Assembly: GCA_036788835.1 (NCBI GenBank)
Contig: DAIQMR010000018.1
Span: 1 to 48,973 of the forward strand
DNA from: JALCSJ01 sp036788835
GTDB lineage: Bacteria; Bacillota; Negativicutes; Acidaminococcales; Acidaminococcaceae
Reading direction: 5' to 3'
Length of the DNA: 48,973 nt
Part shown: positions 35,492 through 42,768 of the stretch, in pieces
Numbering within the stretch: the stretch's first letter is position 1
How the letters are laid out: the number at the start of each line of letters is the position of its first letter
Translations under genes and position numbers: made by a program
The notes under the pieces: generated by a model
Told to the model about the DNA's origin: nothing
What the model saw: only the letters and a program-made list of their open reading frames with translations
Databases searched by the model: none

Positions 35492-35603
35492 CCCAAAGGA
35501 ACTGCAAAAAAATCTCAATGGACATTAAGGAAAATATATTATTTATCTATGAGCTATGTCCTTGAACGAAAAATATGTTTTTAGAAATATTTACAAAATT
35601 TTG

Positions 35604-35631
35604 TTGTTATATTTAAAATGAGTGATATAAT
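35604..35631 (+). promoter_or_regulatory. Promoter of the H1-like gene
   Basis: TTGTTA (35604-35609), 16 bases, TATAAT (35626-35631), with TG one base before the -10 box (extended -10). About 70 bases of leader separate it from the ATG. Confidence 0.7.
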
Positions 35632-35706
35632 AATTGGAAAGGGCTGGATGCTAAATTATATCTCTGAGCAATTATTTTAAAGCCCAACATTAAGGAGGCT
35701 GTAATT

Positions 35707-36012
35707 ATGGTAACCACGAAACCGGCTGCAAAGAAAACTGTAGCAAAGAAAGCTGTAGCTAAAAAGGCTGCAGCAAAGAAAACTGTAGCCAAGAAAGCCG
35801 TAGCTAAGAAGACTGTAGCAAAAAAAGCTGTAGCTAAAAAGGCTGTAGCAAAGAAGACTGTTGCAAAGAAAGCTACCGCTAAAAAGGCTGTTGCTAAGAA
35901 GACTGTAGCCAAGAAAGCTACCGCTAAAAAGGCTGTTGCTAAAAAACCGGCAGCTAAAAAAGTTGTAAAGAAAACCGTAAAAAAAGCAACTACTAAAAAA
36001 GCTAAGAAATAA
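35707..36012 (+). CDS. Lysine/alanine-repeat histone H1-like DNA-binding protein
   Basis: 101 residues, almost only Lys, Ala, Val and Thr. The body is built of tandem five-residue units of the type AKKxV (x = Ala or Thr), about seventeen in a row, encoded by imperfect 15-bp DNA repeats; the tail is KKVVKKTVKK followed by TTKKAKK. Proteins of this kind (bacterial H1-like/HctB-like, AlgP-like tails) bind DNA non-specifically and compact the nucleoid. No globular domain. AAGGAGG lies eight bases before the ATG. Strong extended -10 promoter and a bidirectional terminator shared with pilO. Repeat number is likely to vary between strains. Confidence 0.88.
   Translation: MVTTKPAAKKTVAKKAVAKKAAAKKTVAKKAVAKKTVAKKAVAKKAVAKKTVAKKATAKKAVAKKTVAKKATAKKAVAKKPAAKKVVKKTVKKATTKKAKK
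35722..35990 (+). repeat. 15-bp tandem repeats within the H1-like gene
   Basis: Imperfect 15-base units of the form GCT-GTA-GCA/GCT-AAG/AAA-AAG/AAA repeat through the gene. Their low complexity also keeps long antisense frames open, which are not genes. Slippage could change copy number in steps of five residues without a frameshift. Confidence 0.8.
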
Positions 36013-36026
36013 TTTTCCTAGTAAAT

Positions 36027-36058
36027 AAAAAAGACTGCTCAACTGAGCAGTCTTTTTT
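36027..36058. terminator. Bidirectional terminator between the H1-like gene and pilO
   Basis: Stem AAAAAAGACTGCTCA with TGAGCAGTCTTTTTT around a very short loop, flanked by A and T runs on both sides. It ends the H1-like transcript on plus and the pilus transcript on minus. Confidence 0.88.
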
Positions 36059-36064
36059 ATTTTA

Positions 36065-36730
36065 TTATTGCATTGCTTTACGTGTTTGCGCATCACGTTT
36101 TTGAATATCTTTCTTGGCATCAATGGCCCCTGTTGCTGCAGGAGACTTGCCCTTACTATTGGTAACCTGTGCGCCGATTACGTCCTTCAAACAAAACACC
36201 ACAAAGGTTGCATCCATAGTAACAGCTTTTCCGGCCTGTGCGCTTGAAAATTTCGTGGAATCTAAAGTAACGAATCTATCACCGTTATCCACCTGTTGCA
36301 AAAATGTTATTAACCGGAAATAGTCGCCCTCCACTGTTACGGTAATGGGCATACTGATGTAGTTGGACTTTTTCGTCCCTCTCCCCGGCTTTACGCTAAG
36401 CAAATTAACCTGTGCCTGATCGGCAATCTTATTATACTCGCCGACCAGTTCCGGAACAGAAACTGTATCCGGAATTTTTTTCATGGCAGCAGCAACTTTA
36501 ACCTTCTGGATTTTCACCAAAGAAGCATAATCCTGATTTTGCCCGGCGAAAGTCTGCAAGGTAGCCAGCCGTGTATTGGCCAAAACCAGCTTATTGTTCA
36601 CTTCTGTTCTGTCAATAGAAATTGGCCAAATGACTTTCAGAAAAATTCCTATACAGACAAGCACCGCCAAGAAAAACAAAATTCCATATTTAACATTGTT
36701 AGAAAGAGAAAAATGCAGCTTACTTAGCAT
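36065..36730 (-). CDS. pilO: Type IV pilus inner-membrane protein PilO-like
   Basis: 221 residues. Short cytoplasmic N-terminus, one membrane helix (about 16-37), a coiled-coil stretch, then the ferredoxin-like domain ending near residue 180, and a polar C-terminal tail. Weak sequence but correct topology and gene order for PilO/GspM-type alignment proteins, which bind PilN and PilM at the inner membrane. The start overlaps pilN by eleven bases. The tail after residue 180 is rich in Lys, Asp and Ala and unusual in length. Last gene of the pil set in this window; pilP and pilQ are not adjacent. Confidence 0.75.
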   Translation of the reverse strand: MLSKLHFSLSNNVKYGILFFLAVLVCIGIFLKVIWPISIDRTEVNNKLVLANTRLATLQTFAGQNQDYASLVKIQKVKVAAAMKKIPDTVSVPELVGEYNKIADQAQVNLLSVKPGRGTKKSNYISMPITVTVEGDYFRLITFLQQVDNGDRFVTLDSTKFSSAQAGKAVTMDATFVVFCLKDVIGAQVTNSKGKSPAATGAIDAKKDIQKRDAQTRKAMQ

Positions 36731-37280
36731 TGGGGGTGCCCCCCTTCATAACAGCCACAATTTCAAAATCTATAATCTTAATTGTCCCGGATTTCCTCTG
36801 GCTGGTGGAATTCACCAAGCTAACAGAAGACACCTGGGGATCTGTCTGGAGATTGTGAACAAAATTCAAAACCTGATCAAGTTTGAAAGCATTGCCCTTC
36901 AAAGAAATATTCCTATCATTCTTGTTGTCTTGAGAAACGCCGGTGAGCCAGCATCCGTAGGGTGTAATATTTCCCAGGGATGCCAGAGTACTGCTCCACA
37001 GTACACGGTTCTTACTCAAATCTCTCACAATATTGGCACGCTTAGTAATATCGGCATTTTGGCTATTGTGCAATGCATACCTTTGCTGCCACAGGCTCAT
37101 TTCTCCCAAGGAATTATTTACCTTGCTTAATTTTCCTTCTGAAATCTTAAAGAGGGCAAGATTAACTCCCCATACAAGAATCGTTACGCCAACTATAAAA
37201 TAAGTAGCATACAAAAACAACTTATAAAAAGGAAAACTTTTCTTGCGTTTCTCTTTTGGCAGGAGGTTTATATTAATCAT
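36720..37280 (-). CDS. pilN: Type IV pilus assembly protein PilN
   Basis: 186 residues. The N-terminal motif INLLPKEKRKK is the conserved PilN segment that docks on PilM; one membrane helix follows (about 22-44), then a periplasmic part with a coiled coil and a PilN-type ferredoxin fold. ATG 37280 is used because GGAGG lies eight bases upstream; the longer frame begins at a GTG inside that site. It overlaps pilM by eight bases. Confidence 0.88.
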   Translation of the reverse strand: MININLLPKEKRKKSFPFYKLFLYATYFIVGVTILVWGVNLALFKISEGKLSKVNNSLGEMSLWQQRYALHNSQNADITKRANIVRDLSKNRVLWSSTLASLGNITPYGCWLTGVSQDNKNDRNISLKGNAFKLDQVLNFVHNLQTDPQVSSVSLVNSTSQRKSGTIKIIDFEIVAVMKGGTPNAK

Positions 37281-38352
37281 TGTCTTCACCTCCGGCTAAA
37301 GCAGCACCTATGGCTATAACCAAGGCCGGAGCATTGCTTTCAACTTTTTTCGTCTCAAAGCGAGAATCGAAATTCACATTTTTCAAAATATCAAAACGTT
37401 CTACTTTAATATCCATCAGGGAATTCATGTAGGTATCCATACCCTTAAGAACAGAGCCACCGCCGCTTAAAACCAGACTGGTAAAAGTTGCATCTTTTTT
37501 ATTCAATATAAAATAATCCACGGTCCGTCGGCATTCCTTAACCAACTCGTTAATTTCATTCTTCAAAGCTTCACGGACAGAATTGGTCTCCGGCTCTTCC
37601 CCGTTAATAATGTCTTCATTCTGCATAATATCCAAAGCTTCGCTGATGCTCACATTCATCTTTTCGGCTATTACCTTGGCAAAATTCATGGCACTGGCAG
37701 GAATGCTTCTCTGAGCAACGGGAGCACCTTTTTGGAAAATAGTCATCATAGAATAATTCCGCACCAAATTCAGCAGTACGAAATCCGTATACTTTTCTCC
37801 CAGGGCTCTGTCCACTGCCAGCACATCAACATCAATCTTTAAAACATTCAGATGGAGAGTTTCCCCTGTAGCTACCAACAAATCAATAATTTCTTTGGGT
37901 GCGGCCACCAGAACGATAGGCTGCTGCCCCTCTTTATCCAGCTCACTGTATTTGGAAAAATCAATATAATAGGTGTCGTTTTCATAAGGCACATATTGGG
38001 AAGAATCCCACATCACAGCCTCGGCCATTTCTGTGTTGCTCATAGGTGGCATGGTAATGCCTCTGACAAAAGTGTTACGGCCCCCCAAAGTAAACACACA
38101 ATCTTTGGCGGTGAAACCATGCTTGTTAATTATTTCACCCATGAAGTCGCTGAGTCCTGTAGGCGTAGCAAAGAGACCCGTCCCCCGTAACTCCTGAGGC
38201 AGGTCTTGCAATAGATAATCAGTCACTTCCGGTTTTCTTCCCGATTTCATATTCAGCTGAACGACTTTGAGTCTGTCAGGACCCAGGTCAATGCCTAAAA
38301 CTTTATCCGGTTTAGGATAAAATATTTTTTTCATAAGGACATTTAAACGCAT
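37273..38352 (-). CDS. pilM: Type IV pilus assembly ATPase-like protein PilM
   Basis: Cytoplasmic actin-like protein, 359 residues, which binds the PilN N-terminus and helps align the pilus machine. Actin-fold nucleotide motifs: GIDLGPDRLKVVQL near the start and LVLSGGGSVLKGMDTYM in the second half. First gene of the pilM-pilN-pilO overlap set. GGGGAG lies nine bases before the ATG; a second ATG six codons later has no ribosome site. It follows pilD by 58 bases. Confidence 0.9.
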   Translation of the reverse strand: MRLNVLMKKIFYPKPDKVLGIDLGPDRLKVVQLNMKSGRKPEVTDYLLQDLPQELRGTGLFATPTGLSDFMGEIINKHGFTAKDCVFTLGGRNTFVRGITMPPMSNTEMAEAVMWDSSQYVPYENDTYYIDFSKYSELDKEGQQPIVLVAAPKEIIDLLVATGETLHLNVLKIDVDVLAVDRALGEKYTDFVLLNLVRNYSMMTIFQKGAPVAQRSIPASAMNFAKVIAEKMNVSISEALDIMQNEDIINGEEPETNSVREALKNEINELVKECRRTVDYFILNKKDATFTSLVLSGGGSVLKGMDTYMNSLMDIKVERFDILKNVNFDSRFETKKVESNAPALVIAIGAALAGGEDND

Positions 38353-38410
38353 AGTTCAGTTCTCCCCGCAGAACACTTTTGTGTATATTATAACACATTT
38401 TAGTATAATA

Positions 38411-39181
38411 TCACAAACCGGCAAAAAAATGCCAATAATAATACAACAAATAGGGACCAAAAAGCAGAGACAAATAGGCTCCCAGACACAAATAAGGTCC
38501 AAAAGGAATAGGATCCTTCCGTTTTTTGACACCCGTAACCAGCAAAATCACTCCTACAATACCACCTAACACAAAAGCCAGGAACAGGCACACAAGAATA
38601 CCCTTAAATCCTAGCCATAAACCCAGAATAAAGGTCAGCTTCACATCTCCCTCCCCCATACCACCCCTGCTGAGGAAGTAAATCAGGAGCATTAGGCCAC
38701 CGCCTACGCCAATTCCCAAAAAGGTATCAAAATACGGATTTCCCATGGCAGTCTTATCAGTATAAGTGAAAAAGTAGATAACGCCCGCACCCAACATAAT
38801 CAGTAAAAACTTATCAAAAATAATCTGGTAATCTAAGTCAATAAAAGTTACTACAACGAGACAGGCCAAAAATATAAAAATCGCCAACATGGGCAATCCG
38901 GGCAAATAAAACAGGCCCACAGAAGCAAATAAAATTCCGGTCAAAGCCTCCACAAAAGCACTTCTGGCACTGTAGTGTGTATGACAGTAGCGGCACTTAC
39001 CTCCTAAAAATATATAGCTTAAAATAGGAATCATATCCCAAAAACCCAGCCGATGGCCGCAACTGTCACAGCGGGACGGTGGTGATATAATCGACATGTC
39101 CTGAGGCAGACGGTAAATGCAGACATTAAGAAAGCTGCCAATCATCGTTCCCAGAATAAAATATGTAACAAATAAAAGCAT
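38411..39181 (-). CDS. pilD: Prepilin peptidase/N-methyltransferase PilD
   Basis: Cleaves the leader peptide of type IV prepilins and methylates the new N-terminus. 256 residues, multi-spanning. The N-terminal domain has the four-cysteine zinc site (CDSCGHRLG and CRYCH) and the peptidase has its aspartates in FIDLDYQ and in the GEGD motif. GGAGG precedes the ATG. It lies between comM and pilM; a shared role in pilus-driven DNA uptake is plausible. Confidence 0.94.
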   Translation of the reverse strand: MLLFVTYFILGTMIGSFLNVCIYRLPQDMSIISPPSRCDSCGHRLGFWDMIPILSYIFLGGKCRYCHTHYSARSAFVEALTGILFASVGLFYLPGLPMLAIFIFLACLVVVTFIDLDYQIIFDKFLLIMLGAGVIYFFTYTDKTAMGNPYFDTFLGIGVGGGLMLLIYFLSRGGMGEGDVKLTFILGLWLGFKGILVCLFLAFVLGGIVGVILLVTGVKKRKDPIPFGPYLCLGAYLSLLFGPYLLYYYWHFFAGL

Positions 39182-39237
39182 GGTGGTTCCTCCGCTCTTT
39201 CTTTTTATTATAAACCCTAATTGGCCCTTTTCCCACC

Positions 39238-39308
39238 TTATTTTTCTTCACTGTTTTAATTATTTTTCTTCCCTAGTCTTTAGTTATTTTTCTTCACGTG
39301 TCTTTAAT
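39238..39308. repeat. Tandem degenerate copies of the comM 3' end
   Basis: Three units side by side: 39284-39308 (the real end of comM, encoding LKTREEK and stop), 39260-39283 and 39238-39259. On the minus strand each contains GAAGAAAAATAA preceded by TAAA-G/A-AC. The outer two carry changes and fall after the stop codon, so they look like decayed tandem duplications of the gene end. Confidence 0.65.
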
Positions 39309-40810
39309 TGGATGGCTTCGGCTACCTGTTCCACCTGTATTTCTTCCGTACCGGACAAATCCGCAATGGTTCTGGACACCTTGATAATCCTGTCATAGCT
39401 TCTGGCACTAAAGCCCAGTGTGGTAAAAGCCTGCTCCAGCAGCATTTCTGCCTCTCCTGTTAAATGACAAAAATCCCTGATTTCCTTGTGACCCAATTCT
39501 CCATTACAACGACATCCTGTTCCTGCCAGTCTAGACTGCTGCCGCTGCCTAGCCCTAATAACACGTTCCCTGATAGACAGGGATTTTTCCATGGGCCGAG
39601 TGCTTTTAATTTCCTTATATTCCAATTTAGGAACATGAATTTGAATGTCAAACCTGTCAAGCAGTGGCCCGGAAATTTTTCTATGGTATCTATCCACGTC
39701 CCCTGGCTTACATGTACATGGATGATTTTTGTCCTGCTCTCCGTAATAGCCACAAGGACAGGGATTTTCCGCAGAAATTAAAATAAAATTTGCCGGGTAA
39801 GTTAAAGTAGCCTGTACCCGGCTGATTGTTACGATACCATCTTCTAAAGGCTGACGCAGTACCTCCAAAGCGCTTCTGCTAAACTCAGGAAGCTCATCCA
39901 GAAACAAAACTCCGTTATGACTCAAAGTCACCTCTCCCGGTTTAGGCATACGTCCTCCTCCGATTAAGGCTCTATCGGAAATCGTATGATGGGGACTGCG
40001 AAATGGCCGGTTTTGTATTAACCCTTTCTGTGTTTTAAACAAACCAGAAACGCTATATATTTTCGTAACCTCCATGGCCTCGCTTTCGGTCATAGGAGGA
40101 AGAATAGACGGCACTCGCTTGGCCAGCATGGTTTTCCCGCTGCCGGGAGATCCTGTCATTAAGACATTGTGTCCTCCGGCAGCGGCAATTTCCAAAGCTC
40201 TTTTAGCCTGAAACTGTCCCTGGACATCAGAAAAATCACTGCTCCAATCAGGACCTTGTTCCCAACGGACATCCGATTTTTTCAATGGTTGTAATAGCGA
40301 ACCATCTTTCAAAAAATTTGTTAATTCTTCAATATTCTTGGGAGCATAGACGTTAATGCCGTCTATCAGGGCACCTTCTTCCCTATTTTCATATGGGATA
40401 AAAACCGCAGCTCTATTCAAGGCTTTGGCTTTTAAAATCATTGGCAAAACACCTGGGACAGGTCTGATAGAGCCATCCAAAGCCAGCTCGCCGGTAAAAA
40501 CACTGGAGGCAATCACAGGATTGGTTAATTGTTTTGTAGACAGAAGAATGCCTATGGCAATAGGTAAATCCAAGCCGCTGCCGTCTTTCTTTAAATCAGC
40601 GGGAGCCAAATTTACAATAACCCGAATATCAGGAAAGGAAAAATTCGAATTATGAATAGCTGCTTTCACTCGTCCCCGTGATTCCCGAACGGCCGTGTCC
40701 GGAAGCCCGACTATGTCAAAATTTGGTAAGCCATTATTCACATCAACTTCTACAATAATTTCTTCGCCGTTGATACCGCTGGTAGTAGCGCCAAATGTTT
40801 TTGCATACAT
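39284..40810 (-). CDS. comM: YifB/ComM family AAA+ ATPase (Mg chelatase-like)
   Basis: 508 residues. N-terminal Lon-protease-like domain (about 1-170, with GLPNFDIVGLPDTAVRESRGR), AAA+ core with P-loop GSPGSGKT, Walker B LFLDELPEF and the ENPCPCGYYG segment with cysteines, then a C-terminal helical Mg-chelatase domain. ComM is a hexameric helicase that drives branch migration during natural transformation in gammaproteobacteria; that function is inferred here. ATG 40810 is used instead of a longer frame from 40846 because AGGAGG lies six bases before it. Lies just upstream of pilD. Confidence 0.92.
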   Translation of the reverse strand: MYAKTFGATTSGINGEEIIVEVDVNNGLPNFDIVGLPDTAVRESRGRVKAAIHNSNFSFPDIRVIVNLAPADLKKDGSGLDLPIAIGILLSTKQLTNPVIASSVFTGELALDGSIRPVPGVLPMILKAKALNRAAVFIPYENREEGALIDGINVYAPKNIEELTNFLKDGSLLQPLKKSDVRWEQGPDWSSDFSDVQGQFQAKRALEIAAAGGHNVLMTGSPGSGKTMLAKRVPSILPPMTESEAMEVTKIYSVSGLFKTQKGLIQNRPFRSPHHTISDRALIGGGRMPKPGEVTLSHNGVLFLDELPEFSRSALEVLRQPLEDGIVTISRVQATLTYPANFILISAENPCPCGYYGEQDKNHPCTCKPGDVDRYHRKISGPLLDRFDIQIHVPKLEYKEIKSTRPMEKSLSIRERVIRARQRQQSRLAGTGCRCNGELGHKEIRDFCHLTGEAEMLLEQAFTTLGFSARSYDRIIKVSRTIADLSGTEEIQVEQVAEAIQLKTREEK

Positions 40811-41137
40811 ATAAAGCCTCCTTAGTGCGATTAGTAGTATGAACATTGCTAGGTAAAACTTTTGAAAGATTAATGCCAGAGAAGCCTATTTACTCGTTCT
40901 AGTGAAACCGAATTGTGAAGCGACCTTTTTAGGCATCCTTTTTTAGTATAACTAATAATGAGATTTTTTGCTGTGATTTGGGCATTTTTTTTACTTCTTT
41001 TAACTACAAAATTACTTTTAAGCGAAGAACGGCATAAGAAAAAACACATTTCACAAAAAAACAGTAATATACGCCGAATAAATAACTTTACATAAAATTG
41101 GGCTATCTTTCAATTATAGAAACCCGTCATGTACGTA
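40811..41137. other. Intergenic region between comM and the autotransporter gene
   Basis: About 330 bases without a convincing gene on either strand. A minus-strand TATACT at 40945-40950 could be a -10 box for comM but has no clear -35. Minus-strand ATGCC...GGCAT and GCCTA...TAGGC pairs around 40880-40936 suggest some leader structure. At 41100-41125 a weak imperfect hairpin (GGGCTATCT with AGAAACCC) could end the autotransporter transcript. Nothing stronger is visible. Confidence 0.4.
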
Positions 41138-42328
41138 TTAGAAATGATAATTTAACCCCAAACCGTAGGTCCACTCACCTCCTACACTTCCTCCTACAGC
41201 AGATTTGCCTACAGTACAATACCAGACTGCATTTTTAGCAAAACTCTGCTGATAACCCAAATTTACATCCATCCAGCTTCCTCTAATTTCATGTTCTAAT
41301 GTTATAGCACCAAAATGATTCTTTTCTAAAACAGTATCTACATCACCGGAAAGTTCCCTATTCATAGACATATCTGCATAAAAAAATCCGTTCTTACCAA
41401 AATGCTTACCGTAGACTATGCCTAATTTACCGTAAAGGCTCTTGCCCTCGCCTTGTTTAACACTAATACCGTAGCTGGCAGTATAGTCAGCAGCTGCTAC
41501 ATGAACATAGCCTAATTTACCATAAGGTTCTAGGTAAGATTCATGTCCTAAATCCAGATGATGACCATATTTAACTGCAAAAGCCATGGCATCTTGATGT
41601 ATATCCCTTTTTGCCCTAAATATATATGCAACAGTACCTAAATCAAAATTATGTTCTAAATTTCCTCTCCGTGCCGTTATATCAACAAAATTACCATGCT
41701 TGCCTTGCCAAGAACCATAAGCGCCTAGGCTATAGCTTCTATATGATCCATTTCCTGTATTGTAATTATTATTTCCTTTTTCATAATTAAGGGCTACACC
41801 ATAGGACCAGGGGCCCTTTGCTTTCATATCATAGCCTATAGTATAGCTGTTTCCTCCCTCACCTACATTTTTTAATGTAGAATCCGTCTTATTTATTTCC
41901 GCCCATAAACCATGGCTTTGCTGTCCTTGGCGAAGATTGTGCATCCTGTGATACAAAATTGCATCTCCTGTTTGCCAATCAGCCAAAGTCAAGCCGGCTA
42001 AACAAGAAATTTCGCTGCCTACGTTGGCTGCAGAGTGAGTAGCACTTGCATAGCTATCTCCTGAAACCACTTCTTTCGGATTTACTGCAGCAGCAGCCTC
42101 TGCTCTACCGCAAAGTGCCCTATCTAATACGTTCAAGACTTTATTGCAAGTAGCAGTATAGCTATCTGCATCAGCCATAACCTTGCCACCATTCTTATCT
42201 CCGTTCTGTTTTAAATGAATATTCTTTAAACAATCTGTTTGATTTATAGCCATGAAACCATTTAAGCAATTCATGCCCATAATCATGCCAACCACTATTT
42301 TCCTAACCTTACAATCTTTTATATTCAT
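41138..42328 (-). CDS. Autotransporter outer-membrane beta-barrel protein with minimal passenger
   Basis: 396 residues. Signal-like N-terminus (KIVVGMIMGMNCLNGF) without a clean cleavage site. Residues about 30-115 form a short polar segment, then LADWQTGDAILYHRMHNLRQ and GLWAEINKTD open a standard autotransporter barrel of about 270 residues, with alternating strands and the terminal YGLGLNYHF ending in Phe as needed for the BAM machinery. There is almost no passenger, whereas typical members have hundreds of residues before the barrel. ATG 42328 has AGGAGC seven bases upstream. It may be a stand-alone barrel, or a remnant of a longer adhesin. Its presence shows an outer membrane. Confidence 0.85.
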   Translation of the reverse strand: MNIKDCKVRKIVVGMIMGMNCLNGFMAINQTDCLKNIHLKQNGDKNGGKVMADADSYTATCNKVLNVLDRALCGRAEAAAAVNPKEVVSGDSYASATHSAANVGSEISCLAGLTLADWQTGDAILYHRMHNLRQGQQSHGLWAEINKTDSTLKNVGEGGNSYTIGYDMKAKGPWSYGVALNYEKGNNNYNTGNGSYRSYSLGAYGSWQGKHGNFVDITARRGNLEHNFDLGTVAYIFRAKRDIHQDAMAFAVKYGHHLDLGHESYLEPYGKLGYVHVAAADYTASYGISVKQGEGKSLYGKLGIVYGKHFGKNGFFYADMSMNRELSGDVDTVLEKNHFGAITLEHEIRGSWMDVNLGYQQSFAKNAVWYCTVGKSAVGGSVGGEWTYGLGLNYHF

Positions 42329-42359
42329 AATCAAAGCTCCTGGTTTTATAGATATCTTT

Positions 42360-42400
42360 TATGTTTTTACTATAAATTTGAAATATGTTTTTACTATAAA
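42360..42400. repeat. 17-bp direct repeat upstream of the autotransporter gene
   Basis: TATGTTTTTACTATAAA occurs exactly at 42360-42376 and 42384-42400, 24 bases apart. Each copy holds a minus-strand TATAGT that could serve as a -10 box. Candidate operator or duplicated promoter element. Confidence 0.7.
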
Positions 42401-42422
42401 CTTTTTTCAAAGCTATTACCAA
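42393..42422 (-). promoter_or_regulatory. Possible proximal promoter of the autotransporter gene
   Basis: Minus strand TTGGTA (42417-42422), 18 bases, TATAGT (42393-42398), the -10 box lying in one of the 17-bp repeats. Moderate match. Confidence 0.4.
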
Positions 42423-42462
42423 TATCAAAAACTTATATACATATAACCCTGTGTTATGGCAC

Positions 42463-42505
42463 AAAAAAATGGTTTAAAAGCGGCTTGTCCACCGCTTTTA
42501 AACCA
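42463..42505 (-). terminator. Strong orphan intrinsic terminator
   Basis: 14-bp perfect stem and T7 tail on the minus strand, with no protein gene upstream on that strand for over 4 kb (the next minus gene is yraN). This is the main evidence for a short transcript here. Confidence 0.85.
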
Positions 42506-42539
42506 CACTCGCTAACTTAAATTTTCAACTGTTTCTGTC
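42463..42539 (-). ncRNA. Candidate small RNA or leader attenuator
   Basis: On the minus strand a promoter (42545-42573) is followed by about 76 bases and an excellent intrinsic terminator: stem TGGTTTAAAAGCGG with CCGCTTTTAAACCA (42470-42483, 42492-42505), 8-base loop, then seven T. No open frame lies between them. Either it makes a short Hfq-type RNA with a U tail, or it is a premature terminator in the leader of the autotransporter gene 135 bases downstream. The sequence shows promoter and terminator; the RNA itself is inferred. Confidence 0.5.
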
Positions 42540-42544
42540 CCAAT

Positions 42545-42573
42545 ATTCTAACATATACCTTGCCTTTTGAGAA
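42545..42573 (-). promoter_or_regulatory. Promoter of the candidate small RNA or leader
   Basis: Minus strand TTCTCA (42568-42573), 17 bases, TAGAAT (42545-42550), with TG one base before the -10 (extended -10). Confidence 0.5.
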
Positions 42574-42667
42574 TAAATAATAATTATTAATAGATTGAAA
42601 TTACCATGATGTACATATTTTGGGTGTCATTTTTAGGTTTGTTGTACACACTTTTTACATATTTTCG

Positions 42668-42696
42668 TAGACAATTTTTTTAAAATTTGCTATCAT
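42668..42696 (+). promoter_or_regulatory. Promoter of the AbgT-family gene
   Basis: TAGACA (42668-42673), 17 bases, TATCAT (42691-42696). Two TGTACA palindromes lie upstream (around 42611 and 42645) and might be regulator sites. Confidence 0.5.
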
Positions 42697-42713
42697 TAAT
42701 ATCGAGGATGGAC

Positions 42714-42744
42714 AAAGGAGTGATGCATGCAGCACCGCTCCTTT
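42714..42744 (+). promoter_or_regulatory. Leader hairpin before the AbgT-family gene
   Basis: Stem AAAGGAGTG (42714-42722) with CGCTCCTTT (42736-42744), 13-base loop. The 5' arm contains a ribosome-site-like AAGGAG, and the loop contains ATGCATG, one of two possible start regions. Folding would hide this site and leave the downstream GAGGAGG (42754-42760) free. Confidence 0.45.
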
Positions 42745-42768
42745 CATTATGAAGAGGAGGTGTTTTTA

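Noticed and set aside
35722..35990. Possible CRISPR-like array
   Set aside because: The repeats are 15 bases, contiguous and coding, with no spacers and no cas genes.
35613..36123. Long antisense frames opposite the H1-like gene (Phe/Ala- and Ser/Phe/Leu-rich)
   Set aside because: They are by-products of the low-complexity lysine-alanine repeats; no ribosome site, no family match, and the sense strand has promoter, ribosome site and terminator.
40880..40936. Riboswitch or T-box leader upstream of comM
   Set aside because: Some pairing is possible, but no T-box consensus or known riboswitch core is visible and no terminator/antiterminator pair is clear.
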